Assembly (NCBI RefSeq): GCF_001507645.1 | Contig: NZ_CP013909.1 | Span: 4,216,001 to 4,280,000 of the forward strand | Direction: 5' to 3' | Origin: Hymenobacter sedentarius | GTDB lineage: Bacteria > Bacteroidota > Bacteroidia > Cytophagales > Hymenobacteraceae | Length of the DNA: 64,000 nucleotides | Shown: positions 9,216 to 17,599 of the stretch, one piece after another | Layout of the letters: the number at the start of each line of letters is the position of its first letter | Numbering within the stretch: the first letter of the stretch is position 1 | The notes under the pieces: generated by a model | What the model was told of the DNA's origin: nothing | The model's input: only the letters and a program-made list of their open reading frames with translations | Database searches by the model: none | Position numbers and translations under genes: made by a program

Positions 9216-9250
9216 GGTTTTGCTAGTCGGACCCTTTTCGTAAACAAAGC
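9216..9250 (+). repeat. Dispersed intergenic repeat, short form
   Basis: TGCTAGTCGGACCCTTTTCG followed by TAAACAAAGC, a short-form copy with an extra C in the core. Confidence 0.65.
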
Positions 9251-9326
9251 AACGCAGGGCTTAATCGCCGTATTCTCCCGTCATATTTGGGGTGCCAAAC
9301 GTGAACCCGCTCTTACCACCCCACCC

Positions 9327-10148
9327 ATGCGCCCTTTCCTACTCCTATTCTGTTTGCTATTCTCCGGGTTGCTCGCCGTGGGCCAACCCGTGCCGTACGG
9401 AAATAACGCGGCCGCGGGCCACTACCAACTGGTGCGGGGCGTCAAGCTCTACTACGAGGTGTACGGCAAAGGCCAACCCCTGCTGCTGATTCACGGCAAT
9501 GCCGGCAGCATCGAAAAGTTCAAGGCCAATATTCCTTACTTCGCCCAACACTACCAGGTGATTGCCGTGGACAGCCGGGCGCACGGCAAGTCGGTGGACC
9601 CGGGCGACTCGCTGAGCTTTGAGATGATGGCCGATGACTTTGCTGGCCTGCTCACCGCCTTGCACCTGGATTCGGTGAATGTGCTGGGCTGGAGTGACGG
9701 CGGCATCAACGCCCTGGTGCTCGCGCTCCGGCACCCCAGCAAAGTGCGGCGCCTAGCGTCCACAGGGGCCAACCTCTCGCCCGACTCCGCGGCCCTCGTG
9801 CCGGCGGTGTGGAAAGCGCAACAGCGGTACTACCAAGCGAATAAGGGCAAGGCCTTGCCCGACCCGGGGAAGCGCAATCAATGGAAGGTGTTCACGCTGG
9901 ATGTGTTGCAGCCCAACATTCCGCTGGCGACGCTGCGGCGGATTACGGCGCCCGCCTTCATCATCGCTGGCGACCGGGATATGATTACGCACGCCCATAC
10001 GGTGGCTATCTACCGCCACCTGCGCCGCGCCTGGCTGTGGATCGTGCCCAACAGCGGCCACGCCACGCTCCGGGATCAGGCCGACGAGTTCAATCGAAAG
10101 GTGGACGAGTTCTTTCAAGCGAAAGCGATACCGGCCCTAGCACACTGA
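9327..10148 (+). CDS. Secreted alpha/beta hydrolase
   Basis: 273 residues with signal peptide MRPFLLLFCLLFSGLLAVGQ. It has the alpha/beta hydrolase signatures: oxyanion-hole HGNAG (about 56-60), nucleophile S123 in GWSDGG, an Asp in GDRDMITHAH and the catalytic His in NSGHATL. It resembles the lactonase/esterase-type single-domain hydrolases; the substrate cannot be told from sequence. It is monocistronic and divergent from the small secreted protein upstream. Confidence 0.88.
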   Translation: MRPFLLLFCLLFSGLLAVGQPVPYGNNAAAGHYQLVRGVKLYYEVYGKGQPLLLIHGNAGSIEKFKANIPYFAQHYQVIAVDSRAHGKSVDPGDSLSFEMMADDFAGLLTALHLDSVNVLGWSDGGINALVLALRHPSKVRRLASTGANLSPDSAALVPAVWKAQQRYYQANKGKALPDPGKRNQWKVFTLDVLQPNIPLATLRRITAPAFIIAGDRDMITHAHTVAIYRHLRRAWLWIVPNSGHATLRDQADEFNRKVDEFFQAKAIPALAH

Positions 10149-10186
10149 CGACGGGTGTAGTTTGCGCTGGGCATAATTTGGCCCCG

Positions 10187-10220
10187 ATGACAGAAATCAC
10201 CGTTTGGCTGAACGCTTAGG
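10187..10220 (+). repeat. Dispersed intergenic repeat, partial
   Basis: AATCACCGTTTGGCTGAACG matches the right half of the repeat (ACCGTTTTCNTGAACG). Confidence 0.6.
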
Positions 10221-10394
10221 TGTAGCTCCATTAGCCGGTACCCGGGGCTTTGTGTACCCCACACCGCCCTTTCGCTGCAAAGGAATGCGAACCAAGGCGA
10301 ACGCGGTTCGGGTGTAACGTTTAATCTGCCTTATTCACTCGTCCCGGTCGTTCGAGCAGCACCGAACGGGTTACGTCGGTGCAGCACGGTCCGC

Positions 10395-11237
10395 CTACTT
10401 GCTCTCTACACTGCCTGCGCCAAGCGCGGCTAAATGGCGTTTTATTTCGTCCACATACGCGCCGACCCGTACCTCACCAAATTGCTTTCCCCGCTTTTTG
10501 CTGGCCCGGGTCGGGTCGCCGGAAAGGCCCCGGGCATTCATGGGCGTGTTGCCGTTTCGGGCCGTGTCCCCGGCGGCAAACAGCCGGGGCCGCACCAAAC
10601 GGCGGGAAACCACCATCGTTTCCGACACGTCCCAGTTCCCGCCGTGGCCGCCGCCCACCAGGCCCTGGCGTTTGAGGGAGGCCTCGATTTGCTTCCGAGC
10701 GGTGGTGTAGCCGTCCGCGGCGTAGTAGACATCAATGCCTTGTCCCCGGTACCGGGCCTCCATTTTTCGGGCCAAGGCCGCCAGGGGGGCTTGGCTGGGG
10801 CCGTGGTCACCCAGCAAGATGATGCGCGTAAAGCCACTGGTAATCATGCTGGTGGCCAGGGCTTCGTTGACCTTGGAAAACGTGAGGCTGTCGAGAGTGA
10901 CGGTGCCCGCCCACTTTTGGAGCGCCGGCGAGTTCGGGGCAAATGGAATGATGGGTGCTATCAGCGTGTGGCCCAACCGGGCCGCAATGCGCTGGGCGTA
11001 GCCCGGCACCCGAAAGTTGTGTTTGCCCAGGGCCACGTGGGGGCCGGTGGCTTCTTGTCCCCCGCTGTAAACGAGCACGGTGGTGTACCCCTGCTGTATT
11101 TTTTCCGACACCTCGAACGTCGTGAGGTACTCCACGAAGAGATTCGGGCGGGTCAGCGTCGTGGCTTGCTGGCCGTGGCTGAACACGGATCGCAGGACCA
11201 GCAGGCTAAGCAAGCCCAGTTTCTTTCCACTGCGCAT
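10395..11237 (-). CDS. Secreted creatininase-family protein with atypical metal-site motif
   Basis: 280 residues from the ATG at 11237, chosen because it begins a signal peptide (MRSGKKLGLLSLLVLRSVFS). The creatininase/MftE amidohydrolase fold is shown by GGQEATGPHVALGKHN in place of the classical GxxEQHGPHLPxxTD, and by GGGHGGNWDVSET near the C-terminus, matching HAGxxETS. Relative to creatininase the first Glu ligand is kept, but the His two residues later is Thr and the Asp eleven residues after the Glu is His. I recall a GKHN version in family members from related phyla, so it may be a subgroup rather than a dead enzyme. Reaction unknown. Confidence 0.82.
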   Translation of the reverse strand: MRSGKKLGLLSLLVLRSVFSHGQQATTLTRPNLFVEYLTTFEVSEKIQQGYTTVLVYSGGQEATGPHVALGKHNFRVPGYAQRIAARLGHTLIAPIIPFAPNSPALQKWAGTVTLDSLTFSKVNEALATSMITSGFTRIILLGDHGPSQAPLAALARKMEARYRGQGIDVYYAADGYTTARKQIEASLKRQGLVGGGHGGNWDVSETMVVSRRLVRPRLFAAGDTARNGNTPMNARGLSGDPTRASKKRGKQFGEVRVGAYVDEIKRHLAALGAGSVESK

Positions 11238-11363
11238 AAGCGCACGGTTGGCACCCAATAGGAAAGTGCCGGCTGCAGGCCGCACCGCCGTGGGATCGAT
11301 GGTAAGATAACCGTGTCTCATGCCAGCAAATAACGTCAACTGTGTCTCATCTATTAGCAAACC

Positions 11364-11441
11364 TCTCCTTTGCCTTTCCGACCCGTTTGCAAACGCTTAA
11401 CGAACCGTTCTGTAATCGATTCCGACCGTTTTATTGAACAC
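11364..11441 (+). repeat. Two adjacent short-form dispersed repeats
   Basis: Copy one reads TTTCCGACCCGTTTGC then AAACGCTTAAC; copy two reads CGATTCCGACCGTTTTATTG then AACAC. They are in direct orientation about 38 bp apart. Confidence 0.75.
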
Positions 11442-11522
11442 AAATTCTGTTAGCAGACAGGAGTACCACGGCGCATGCGTGTGAGAACATAATTCCACGC
11501 GAGCAGGGGTATGCTTAGAAAA

Positions 11523-11559
11523 GCAAAGAGGCGGCCTTTCGCTCGCCTCTTTGCTTTTT
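11523..11559. terminator. Rho-independent terminator
   Basis: An 11-bp perfect stem GCAAAGAGGCG / CGCCTCTTTGC with a 10-base loop is flanked by T runs on both strands. On the minus strand it lies about 35 bp after the stop of the CocE-type hydrolase gene. Confidence 0.85.
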
Positions 11560-11592
11560 CATTTCTTCCGAATAAACCGTTGCGGGTGGCCG

Positions 11593-13542
11593 TCAGAGCA
11601 CCTTCACCGTCAGCTGCGAGACGTGCTCGGGGCTGAAGTAGAGGCGGTGCGTGGCGGCCTGGAAATCCGACTCGTTGGCCTCGAAGATGTTCTCGACGTA
11701 CTGCTGCGGGTTGCGGTCGAAGAGCGGAAACCACGTGCTTTGCACCTGCACCATCAGCCGGTGGCCTTTTTTAAACGTGTGCATTAGGTCCTGCACCGTG
11801 AAGGGCACGGCCGTGACCTGGCCCGCCACGAAGGGCTTGGGCTGGCTGAAGCTGTCGCGGAAACGGCCGCGCATCACCTCGGCGCGCACCAGTTGCTGGT
11901 AGCCGCCCAGGTGCACGCCCGGCGCGGTGCGCGGGTCGTCGGGCGTATTGTCGGGGTACACGTCGATGAGTTTCACCACCCAGTCGGCGTCGGTACCGGT
12001 GGTGGCCACCTGCAGCAGCGCCTGGATGGGGCCAGCCAACGTCAGGTCCTCGGCGAGCACGTCGCTTTGGTAGGTGAGCACGTCGGGGCGGCGGCTGGCA
12101 AAGCGTTGGTCGTCGGTCATGTACGCGGCAACCTTGCCCGGGACCGTGGCTTCGGTGTACGGCACGGGCCGGGCCGGGTCGCTCAGAAATTGGTCGAAGC
12201 CGGTGCCTGCCGGGGCCGCGGTTGGCTTCTCAAACCCAATTTTGCCGCCGGGCTGGAAGTAGAGCGTGCGTGCCTGCGCGGCCTTGGGCGGCCAGGCGTC
12301 GAAGGTGCGCCACCGGTTCGTGCCGCCTTCAAACACGAGGGCCTCGGGCAGCAGGGCGGCGGCCGTGGGCGACGCGTCTTTCAGATACGCCTTGAAGAAG
12401 GGCGCCTCCACGTACTGCTGGTACCACAGCGAGGGCGAGGGGGTGTACGCCACGTTGCCGAGCATCTCCCCGGTGCCAGCGCCGTTTGACCAGCCGACGT
12501 GCCGCCAGGGGCCCATCACGAGGCGGTTGGCCAGGCCGGGGTTTTGCTGCTCGATGGCTGCGTAGGTGTGCAGGGTGCCGAACAGGTCACTGGCGTCGTT
12601 GAAGCCGCCGACGGTGAGCACGGCGGTTTTGATGTTTTTTAGGTGCGGACGCGGGTTGCGGACCTGCCAGAAGGCGTCGTAGTTGGGGTGCGCCACCAGG
12701 TCGTTCCAGTGCTTGACCCGACCGTGAAAGAGTTGCGGGTTAACGTTTTTGAGCGGGCCTAGGCGGTGGTAGAACGCGTAGCCGTCGTTGCCGGGCACCT
12801 GCAAGCGCTCGTTCCGTTGCGCCGTAGGCTGCGGCCGGGGTTGGCCAAAGGCCGACCAAAAGCCCACCATGGGGAGAGAATAGGCGCCGTTCTGGTGGTC
12901 GTCGTCCCAGAACATGTCGGTGACGGGCGCTTGCGGGCTGGCCGCCTTCAGGGCCGGGTGGCGGCTGAGCAGACCTGCCGTCGTGTAGAAGCCGTCGTAG
13001 GAAAGGCCCCACAGCCCCAAGCGGCCGTTGTTCGGAGGGCCTTTCTTGAGCAGATACTCCATCGTGTCGAAGGCATCGGTGCTCTCATCGGTGTCTTGTT
13101 TGCCGGCATAGTTCGTTCGCTGCGGGCGCACGTCCTCGAACACACCTTCCGACATATAGCGGCCACGCACGTCCTGCAGGGCGAAAATGTAGCCCTCGCG
13201 CAGCATGGCGCTGCTCGGACTGATGCTCGCCTTGTACTTACTTGGCCCGTAGGGACCCACCGAGTAGGGCGTGCGTTTTAGCAGGATGGGGTAGCGCACC
13301 CGGTCGGCGTCCTTGGGCACGTACACGACGGTGTGGAGCCGGGCCCCGTCGCGCATCGGTATGCGAAACTCCTGCTTGTGGTAATGCGCGCGGGCGTAGA
13401 CCGTGTCGGCCAACAACTGAGCGCGCAACGCGGCCTCGCTTACGTGTAAGGTATCGGGCGGCAGCACGGGCATTTGGGCGCGGGCCGGGGCGGCCAGTGC
13501 CAGCAAGGCCACAACAGCGGAATAGTAAAAGGTTACCCCCAT
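11593..13542 (-). CDS. Secreted CocE/NonD family hydrolase (X-Pro dipeptidyl-peptidase S15-like)
   Basis: 649 residues with signal peptide MGVTFYYSAVVALLALAAPA. The N-terminal two thirds form the S15/CocE alpha/beta hydrolase domain with nucleophile S181 in GLWGLSYDGFY. The C-terminal third is the jelly-roll domain typical of X-Pro dipeptidyl peptidases, cocaine esterase and glutaryl-7-ACA acylase. It hydrolyses an amide or ester bond; peptide or acyl substrate is undecided. A TACCTTCG sequence on the minus strand at 13577-13584 is a possible -7 box. Single gene with its own terminator. Confidence 0.9.
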   Translation of the reverse strand: MGVTFYYSAVVALLALAAPARAQMPVLPPDTLHVSEAALRAQLLADTVYARAHYHKQEFRIPMRDGARLHTVVYVPKDADRVRYPILLKRTPYSVGPYGPSKYKASISPSSAMLREGYIFALQDVRGRYMSEGVFEDVRPQRTNYAGKQDTDESTDAFDTMEYLLKKGPPNNGRLGLWGLSYDGFYTTAGLLSRHPALKAASPQAPVTDMFWDDDHQNGAYSLPMVGFWSAFGQPRPQPTAQRNERLQVPGNDGYAFYHRLGPLKNVNPQLFHGRVKHWNDLVAHPNYDAFWQVRNPRPHLKNIKTAVLTVGGFNDASDLFGTLHTYAAIEQQNPGLANRLVMGPWRHVGWSNGAGTGEMLGNVAYTPSPSLWYQQYVEAPFFKAYLKDASPTAAALLPEALVFEGGTNRWRTFDAWPPKAAQARTLYFQPGGKIGFEKPTAAPAGTGFDQFLSDPARPVPYTEATVPGKVAAYMTDDQRFASRRPDVLTYQSDVLAEDLTLAGPIQALLQVATTGTDADWVVKLIDVYPDNTPDDPRTAPGVHLGGYQQLVRAEVMRGRFRDSFSQPKPFVAGQVTAVPFTVQDLMHTFKKGHRLMVQVQSTWFPLFDRNPQQYVENIFEANESDFQAATHRLYFSPEHVSQLTVKVL

Positions 13543-13625
13543 AGAAAGAGCTGGTTAGCCTCTACGTTGAGGCCAGAGCGAAGGTAGCGTCAGTGCGACC
13601 AATCGTCTGTCGTATTCCTCCTATT

Positions 13626-13680
13626 TTTGAACGGGGCGCGTTTAGGCCACGATCGTTTCGCTGAGCTGGTGCTCAGCTCC
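13626..13680 (+). repeat. Dispersed intergenic repeat, long form, with hairpin
   Basis: TTGAACGGGGCGCGTTTAGG, then ATCGTTTCGCTGAGC. The right end extends into GCTGAGC-TGGT-GCTCAGC, a perfect 7-bp hairpin. Confidence 0.7.
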
Positions 13681-13773
13681 CGGCAGCACTTTTGATTTCA
13701 CTTCCCCGGTGTCTTAAATCAGCATCCACCCTCGCTTAAGTGTCGTCGAACGCGTGTGGCAGCTGGCCTGGGG

Positions 13774-14076
13774 TCAAAAAGTCCCGCCAGAATAGTGGAA
13801 CAGCACCAGCGCAAACCACAAAGCCCCGAATAGATAGGCGGTGAGGGCGAGACCCTGGGCCGCCTTTTGGGGCCGTAAAGCGAGGCCCAGGCCGCATAGT
13901 AATAGCACCACGGGGCTACCCCATAGCTGTAGGGCGTGCACCAGGGGCCGTTGCTCCAAAGCGTCCAACCACGTCCCCCGGACAAAAAAGCCCACCAACA
14001 GGAGGATCATCAGCGTAACAGCGGCGCCAGACCCAAGAAGCAGGAGCCAAGAGCCTAAGAAGTTTCGGCGGGGCAT
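13774..14076 (-). CDS. Small membrane protein of unknown function
   Basis: 100 residues from the ATG at 14076 (a longer GTG-started frame begins inside a repeat and is not favoured). After a short basic N-terminus (MPRRNFLGS) there are three predicted membrane helices, roughly residues 9-33, 47-66 and 74-94. No conserved family is recognised. It lies divergent from the DUF1294 gene. Confidence 0.6.
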   Translation of the reverse strand: MPRRNFLGSWLLLLGSGAAVTLMILLLVGFFVRGTWLDALEQRPLVHALQLWGSPVVLLLCGLGLALRPQKAAQGLALTAYLFGALWFALVLFHYSGGTF

Positions 14077-14125
14077 GGGTACAGCAGAAGGAAGATCAAG
14101 GGACGCACGTTGAGTGGGCAAGGAA

Positions 14126-14160
14126 ACGCTCCTTTGTGATTCCGACACTTTCGCTGAACG
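14126..14160 (+). repeat. Dispersed intergenic repeat, short form
   Basis: CGCTCCTTTGTGATTCCGAC then ACTTTCGCTGAACGC. The CGCTCCTTTGTGATTC part recurs nearly unchanged at 17499. Confidence 0.8.
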
Positions 14161-14183
14161 CAGCTCTCTAACTTGCGGGCACG

Positions 14184-14453
14184 ATGAAAATAGTCTTGAG
14201 TGGCCTGTTGTTGTTCAATCTGCTGTGTTTCCTGCTCTTCGCCTGGGACAAACGCAAAGCCCAACGCGGTCAGCGGCGCATTGCCGAAACAACGCTGCAC
14301 TGGGCGACGCTGCCGGGCGCGGCGCCCGGCGCGTGGGCGGCGATCTTGCTGCTGCACCATAAAAACCGCAAAGCGGCTTTCTGGGGCGTGACCCTGGGGC
14401 TAACGCTGCTGCAAGGAGCGGTGCTCTATTTCACGTGGCCTTCCTTCAGCTAA
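14184..14453 (+). CDS. DUF1294 small membrane protein
   Basis: 89 residues with the DUF1294 pattern: an N-terminal membrane helix ending FAWDKRKAQRGQRRI, a second hydrophobic segment, then HHKNRKAAFW and a third helix. DUF1294 proteins are inner-membrane proteins of unknown role. The last codons and stop (TTCAGCTAA) coincide with the start of a dispersed repeat copy, so the repeat defines the end of the protein. Confidence 0.88.
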   Translation: MKIVLSGLLLFNLLCFLLFAWDKRKAQRGQRRIAETTLHWATLPGAAPGAWAAILLLHHKNRKAAFWGVTLGLTLLQGAVLYFTWPSFS

Positions 14454-14490
14454 ACGGCGTGCGTTTACAGCTCGACCGTTTTCTTAAACT
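14444..14490 (+). repeat. Dispersed intergenic repeat, long form, overlapping a stop codon
   Basis: TTCAGCTAAACGGCGTGCG, then ACAGCTCGACCGTTTTCTTA. The TAA of the DUF1294 gene is inside the repeat. Confidence 0.8.
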
Positions 14491-14535
14491 TGGCAAGCGC
14501 AAATACTCGGGATAGGCACGGCAGTTGGTTGAGCA

Positions 14536-15033
14536 TTAGTCTGCTCTGACCAGAACTCTTCGCCAACTTTTGTGATTGCCAATGATTAACGTGTCGCCTT
14601 TCAACCGAAAGGGCCTTTCTTGGTCCGTATCGAGGTACCAAGGCAACGAGCCCCCGGTTATGTGGTGCGTTACAATTGATTTTTTGACGTCCACCGTATA
14701 GGTGCCGAAATACCCCACGGCGTTCGTATTGGTGAAATCAAACAAATTGACCGCCGTTTTTTTGGCCGAGTCCTCGGAGATTTTCGGCGGATTTTCCCGG
14801 GAAATGTTGAGGTTCACCACGCCACTTTTGGTGTAGGTAAAGTACCCTTTGGGGTGCTTGCCGTAGCGAAACACCCATTTGCCGCTGTTGGCGTCTAGGT
14901 CAGTGAACTCCAGTAAGCGCCAAGTGCCCACGATGGTGTGTAGCGGGGCTTTTGTTTTCGTGGTTCGGCTTTGTCCCAACACGGTTGACGCCAGTGTCAG
15001 GGCAAATAAGAGCAGGAACGGAAGCGGTGCCAT
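14536..15033 (-). CDS. Secreted lipocalin-like domain protein
   Basis: 165 residues from the ATG at 15033, which begins a signal peptide (MAPLPFLLLFALTLASTVLGQ). The mature part begins IVGTWRLLEF and continues with alternating strands including PKGYFTYTKSG and GYFGTYTVDV, the layout of lipocalin-like (Lipocalin_5 type) domains in which GTWRL marks the first strand. Function of this family is unknown. Monocistronic; the ORF remains open upstream, but those 37 residues look unlike a protein N-terminus. Confidence 0.75.
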   Translation of the reverse strand: MAPLPFLLLFALTLASTVLGQSRTTKTKAPLHTIVGTWRLLEFTDLDANSGKWVFRYGKHPKGYFTYTKSGVVNLNISRENPPKISEDSAKKTAVNLFDFTNTNAVGYFGTYTVDVKKSIVTHHITGGSLPWYLDTDQERPFRLKGDTLIIGNHKSWRRVLVRAD

Positions 15034-15220
15034 GGATTGAAGGTGTTGGTGAATGCGAGGAGCTGGGTGTCGCCCGGCTTGCACCGCTTGCATGGTCGCG
15101 CTTCTCACGAGACGCAAGTAGCGGTAATTCGCGTTATCACACAACTGGCAGTTATCATGGTTTGCCCGCGGGCGGAGCGGGTGTGCGTCAATTGGTCACC
15201 CGTATGGCCTTCGCCAGAAC

Positions 15221-15275
15221 CCTCCTTCAACTGAACAGAGCTCGTTTACCTTGCTACCGTTAAAGTGAACGAGGT
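15221..15275 (+). repeat. Dispersed intergenic repeat, long form
   Basis: CCTTCAACTGAACAGAGCTC then GTTTACCTTGCTACCG and TTAAAGTGAACG. Nearly identical, inverted, to the copy at 24410-24457. Confidence 0.88.
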
Positions 15276-15320
15276 AACTGGCTTTACCCCGCGCAGCTGG
15301 GTCGCAGCGCCAGGACGGCC

Positions 15321-15719
15321 TTACCCCTGAATCATGTAAAATTCCCAGGCGATGCGGTCGGGGTCTTTGAAGGCCACGTACTTCATCGGTCCCACCGTGT
15401 CCTGTTTGACGCCCGTGTTCTCCACGCCGGCCGCCTGCAGGGCGTCGGCCACGCGGTGCAGCTCGGCCTCGTCGGTGCAGGCAATGGCGAGGTGGTCGAG
15501 GCCCACGTTGAAAGGCGTGAAGGTGCCGCCCCCGGGGTGGGTGGGCTGCGCTTGCTTAAAGCCAATGAAGGTGGCCCCGACCAGGAAGCCGAGTATTTCG
15601 GGCGTGTCCAGCGCGATGGGCAAGCCCAGCAGGTCGTGGTAAAAGGCCTTGGCGCGGGCAAAGTCGGTGGTGCGCAGCGCGACGTGGGCCAGGCCCGTGG
15701 TTTTTGGATTGATGGCCAT
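15321..15719 (-). CDS. VOC (glyoxalase/bleomycin resistance) family protein
   Basis: 132 residues with a single vicinal oxygen chelate module: GLAHVALRTTDFARAKAFYH at the N-terminus, GLDHLAIAC in the middle, and KDPDRIAWEFY at the C-terminus. The conserved His and Glu positions (HVAL, DHLA, WEFY) can coordinate a divalent metal. Members are lyases, dioxygenases or drug-binding proteins; the actual reaction is not evident. Cytoplasmic, no signal peptide. Confidence 0.88.
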   Translation of the reverse strand: MAINPKTTGLAHVALRTTDFARAKAFYHDLLGLPIALDTPEILGFLVGATFIGFKQAQPTHPGGGTFTPFNVGLDHLAIACTDEAELHRVADALQAAGVENTGVKQDTVGPMKYVAFKDPDRIAWEFYMIQG

Positions 15720-15829
15720 GAAGCAGGAACAGGAATGAGGTTGCCTTCTTCAACGAGAAAAAGTAGACTTCGGCTAGCCAGCCCACCGTTACGTTAAACT
15801 AGAACGATCATTTTAGTGATAGCCGAACC

Positions 15830-16630
15830 GTGGACCGGGGGCCGCGCACCTACGTAAGCACGCAGGTGCCAACCCGCCGCACGGTCGTTTCCACCCTGGC
15901 ACGGGCCGCTGCGGTCGCGGCCCTGCCCCATTCCCCCGCCGCCATGGCCGCCTTTGCGCCCGCTCGCCCCCAGCTGTTGATTTTCGACGTCAACGAAACC
16001 CTGCTCGACCTCAGCAAACTGCAGCAGGCCGTCAACCAGGAGTTCCGGTCCGCGTTCGCCTTCCAGCAGTGGTTTGCCCTCTTGCTGCAGTATTCCCTGG
16101 TGGACACGGTGACGGGCCACTACCACGACTTTCCCGCCATTGGCGCCGCCGGCTTCGACATGCTGGCCCAGGCCCTGGGCCAGTCCGCCCGGCCCGCCGC
16201 CCGCAAACAGGAACTACTGCGCCTCCTGGCCGAACTGCCGCCCCATCCCGACGTCATCCCGGGCCTCACGGCCCTGCAACACGCCGGCTTCCGGATGGTG
16301 ACGCTCACCAACTCGCCCGGCCCCACTCTACAGCAGCAGATGGCCTACGCCCAGCTGACGCCCTTTTTTGAGCAGTTACTGAGCATCGACCCGCAAAAGC
16401 ACTACAAGCCCCACCCGGACACCTACACCGCCGCTTGCCGGCAGCTGCGGGTGGCCCCCGCGGACACCATGCTGCTGGCGGCCCACGGCTGGGACGTGGC
16501 CGGCGCCCGGCACGCGGGGCTCCAGGCCGCCTTCATCGCCCGGCCCGGGCAGGCGCAGTACCCGCTGGCCCCGGTGCCCAGCCTGGTGGGGCCCACGTTG
16601 GAAGCCGTGGCCAAACAACTGCTCGGGTAA
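15830..16630 (+). CDS. Haloacid dehalogenase, type II
   Basis: 266 residues if begun at 15830. HAD motif I is FDVNETLLDL with the nucleophile Asp; motif II is TLTNSP; motif III is the Lys in KHYKPHPDTY; motif IV is AAHGWDVAGA. The layout fits (S)-2-haloacid dehalogenases, which hydrolyse 2-haloalkanoates via an aspartyl-ester, though many annotated members act on other substrates. The first 38 residues contain TRR and an Ala-rich stretch that could be a Tat-like export signal; alternatively translation starts at 15944 (MAAFAPARP), giving a cytoplasmic enzyme. I cannot decide. Confidence 0.85.
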   Translation: MDRGPRTYVSTQVPTRRTVVSTLARAAAVAALPHSPAAMAAFAPARPQLLIFDVNETLLDLSKLQQAVNQEFRSAFAFQQWFALLLQYSLVDTVTGHYHDFPAIGAAGFDMLAQALGQSARPAARKQELLRLLAELPPHPDVIPGLTALQHAGFRMVTLTNSPGPTLQQQMAYAQLTPFFEQLLSIDPQKHYKPHPDTYTAACRQLRVAPADTMLLAAHGWDVAGARHAGLQAAFIARPGQAQYPLAPVPSLVGPTLEAVAKQLLG

Positions 16631-16715
16631 CGCGCTTTTCCAGGCACCGGGCACGGGGCAGAACCTCACCCCCCGCCCCCGGCGCGGCGCCCGCTTGTTA
16701 ATTTCCTTTCATCCC

Positions 16716-17321
16716 ATGAAAAACTCCTTCTTCCCGCTGGTTATCAGCCTTTTTGTCCTGGCGGTTGCGCCGGCCTGGGGCCAGACCGCGCCGGCCCGCG
16801 CCGCGCAGCCCCTGGCGGTGGGCACGGCGGCCCCGTCGTTCAAAGCAAAGGATGCAACCGGCCGCCCCGTGGAGCTGCCGCAGCTGCTGAAAAAGGGCCC
16901 GGTGGTCCTCTATTTCTACCGCGGCCAGTGGTGCCCGTACTGCAGCAAGCAGCTCAGCCAGCTGCAGGACTCGTTGCAGCTGCTCACGGCCAAAGGGGCG
17001 CAGGTGGTGGTGATCACGCCCGAAACCCCGGAGAACATCGGCAAAACGGTGGCCAAGACCCAGGCGGCGTTTCCCATTGTGCACGACCGGGGCTTCGCCA
17101 TCATGACGGCCTACCACACGGCCTTTACCGTGGACGCGGCCACGGCGCAGAAATATCGCGGCTTCGGCGTGGACCTACGGCAGGCCAACGGCGCGCCGGA
17201 GGACGTGCTGCCGGTGCCGGCCACGTACGTCATCGGCCGCAACGGGCGCATCCGGTACGTGTACTTCAACCCGGACTATAAGCAGCGGGCCTCCGTGCGC
17301 CGCATCGCCGCGGCGCTCTAG
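16716..17321 (+). CDS. Secreted AhpC/TSA-type peroxiredoxin-like protein
   Basis: 201 residues from the ATG at 16716, which starts a signal peptide (MKNSFFPLVISLFVLAVAPA). The thioredoxin-fold domain has YRGQWCPYC with C73 and C76, the site of AhpC/TSA and redoxin proteins, followed by VVVITPETPENIGKT. The CxxC suggests thiol-disulfide exchange or peroxide reduction in the periplasm. It begins 85 bp after the dehalogenase gene on the same strand, so co-transcription is possible. Confidence 0.88.
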   Translation: MKNSFFPLVISLFVLAVAPAWGQTAPARAAQPLAVGTAAPSFKAKDATGRPVELPQLLKKGPVVLYFYRGQWCPYCSKQLSQLQDSLQLLTAKGAQVVVITPETPENIGKTVAKTQAAFPIVHDRGFAIMTAYHTAFTVDAATAQKYRGFGVDLRQANGAPEDVLPVPATYVIGRNGRIRYVYFNPDYKQRASVRRIAAAL

Positions 17322-17498
17322 GACGCGCCCGTCTTGCTGGGGTGACCGCTGCGTGAACCGGCCTACCCGCTCAGCTCAAGCATCCACAGGAGGAAGGTTG
17401 ACCTCCCAATGCGGCGCTGGTTTCCCGGCTCCCGATCAAGCGGAAAGAGCGCAGCGCACCACAAGTCGTTCGGCCCGTTCCGAAATACACCAGTAATT

Positions 17499-17540
17499 CG
17501 CTCCTTGTGCGATTCGGACCGGTTAAGTGAACGGTCCTTC
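17499..17540 (+). repeat. Dispersed intergenic repeat, short form, palindromic
   Basis: CGCTCCTTGTGCGATTCGG then a perfect hairpin GGACCG-GTTAAGTGAA-CGGTCC. This copy shows the palindromic potential best. Confidence 0.85.
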
Positions 17541-17599
17541 AGGGCATGGGCACAGGGAGTGGCCCGGCGGTGGCCGTCGCCCCGGCTCGCCGACGGGCC

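Larger units (their letters stand above)
11238..11592. other. Spacer with two repeat copies and a terminator
   Basis: This 355-bp spacer holds two adjacent copies of the dispersed repeat (11364-11441) and the terminator of the downstream-numbered hydrolase gene (11523-11559). No gene is seen. Confidence 0.7.

Noticed and set aside
10300..10375. Further repeat copy or hairpin
   Set aside because: Similar short words (GAACGG, CTCGT) occur but not in the order of the repeat.
15784..15800. Further copy of the dispersed repeat
   Set aside because: Only ACCGTTACGTTAAACT matches; too short to count.
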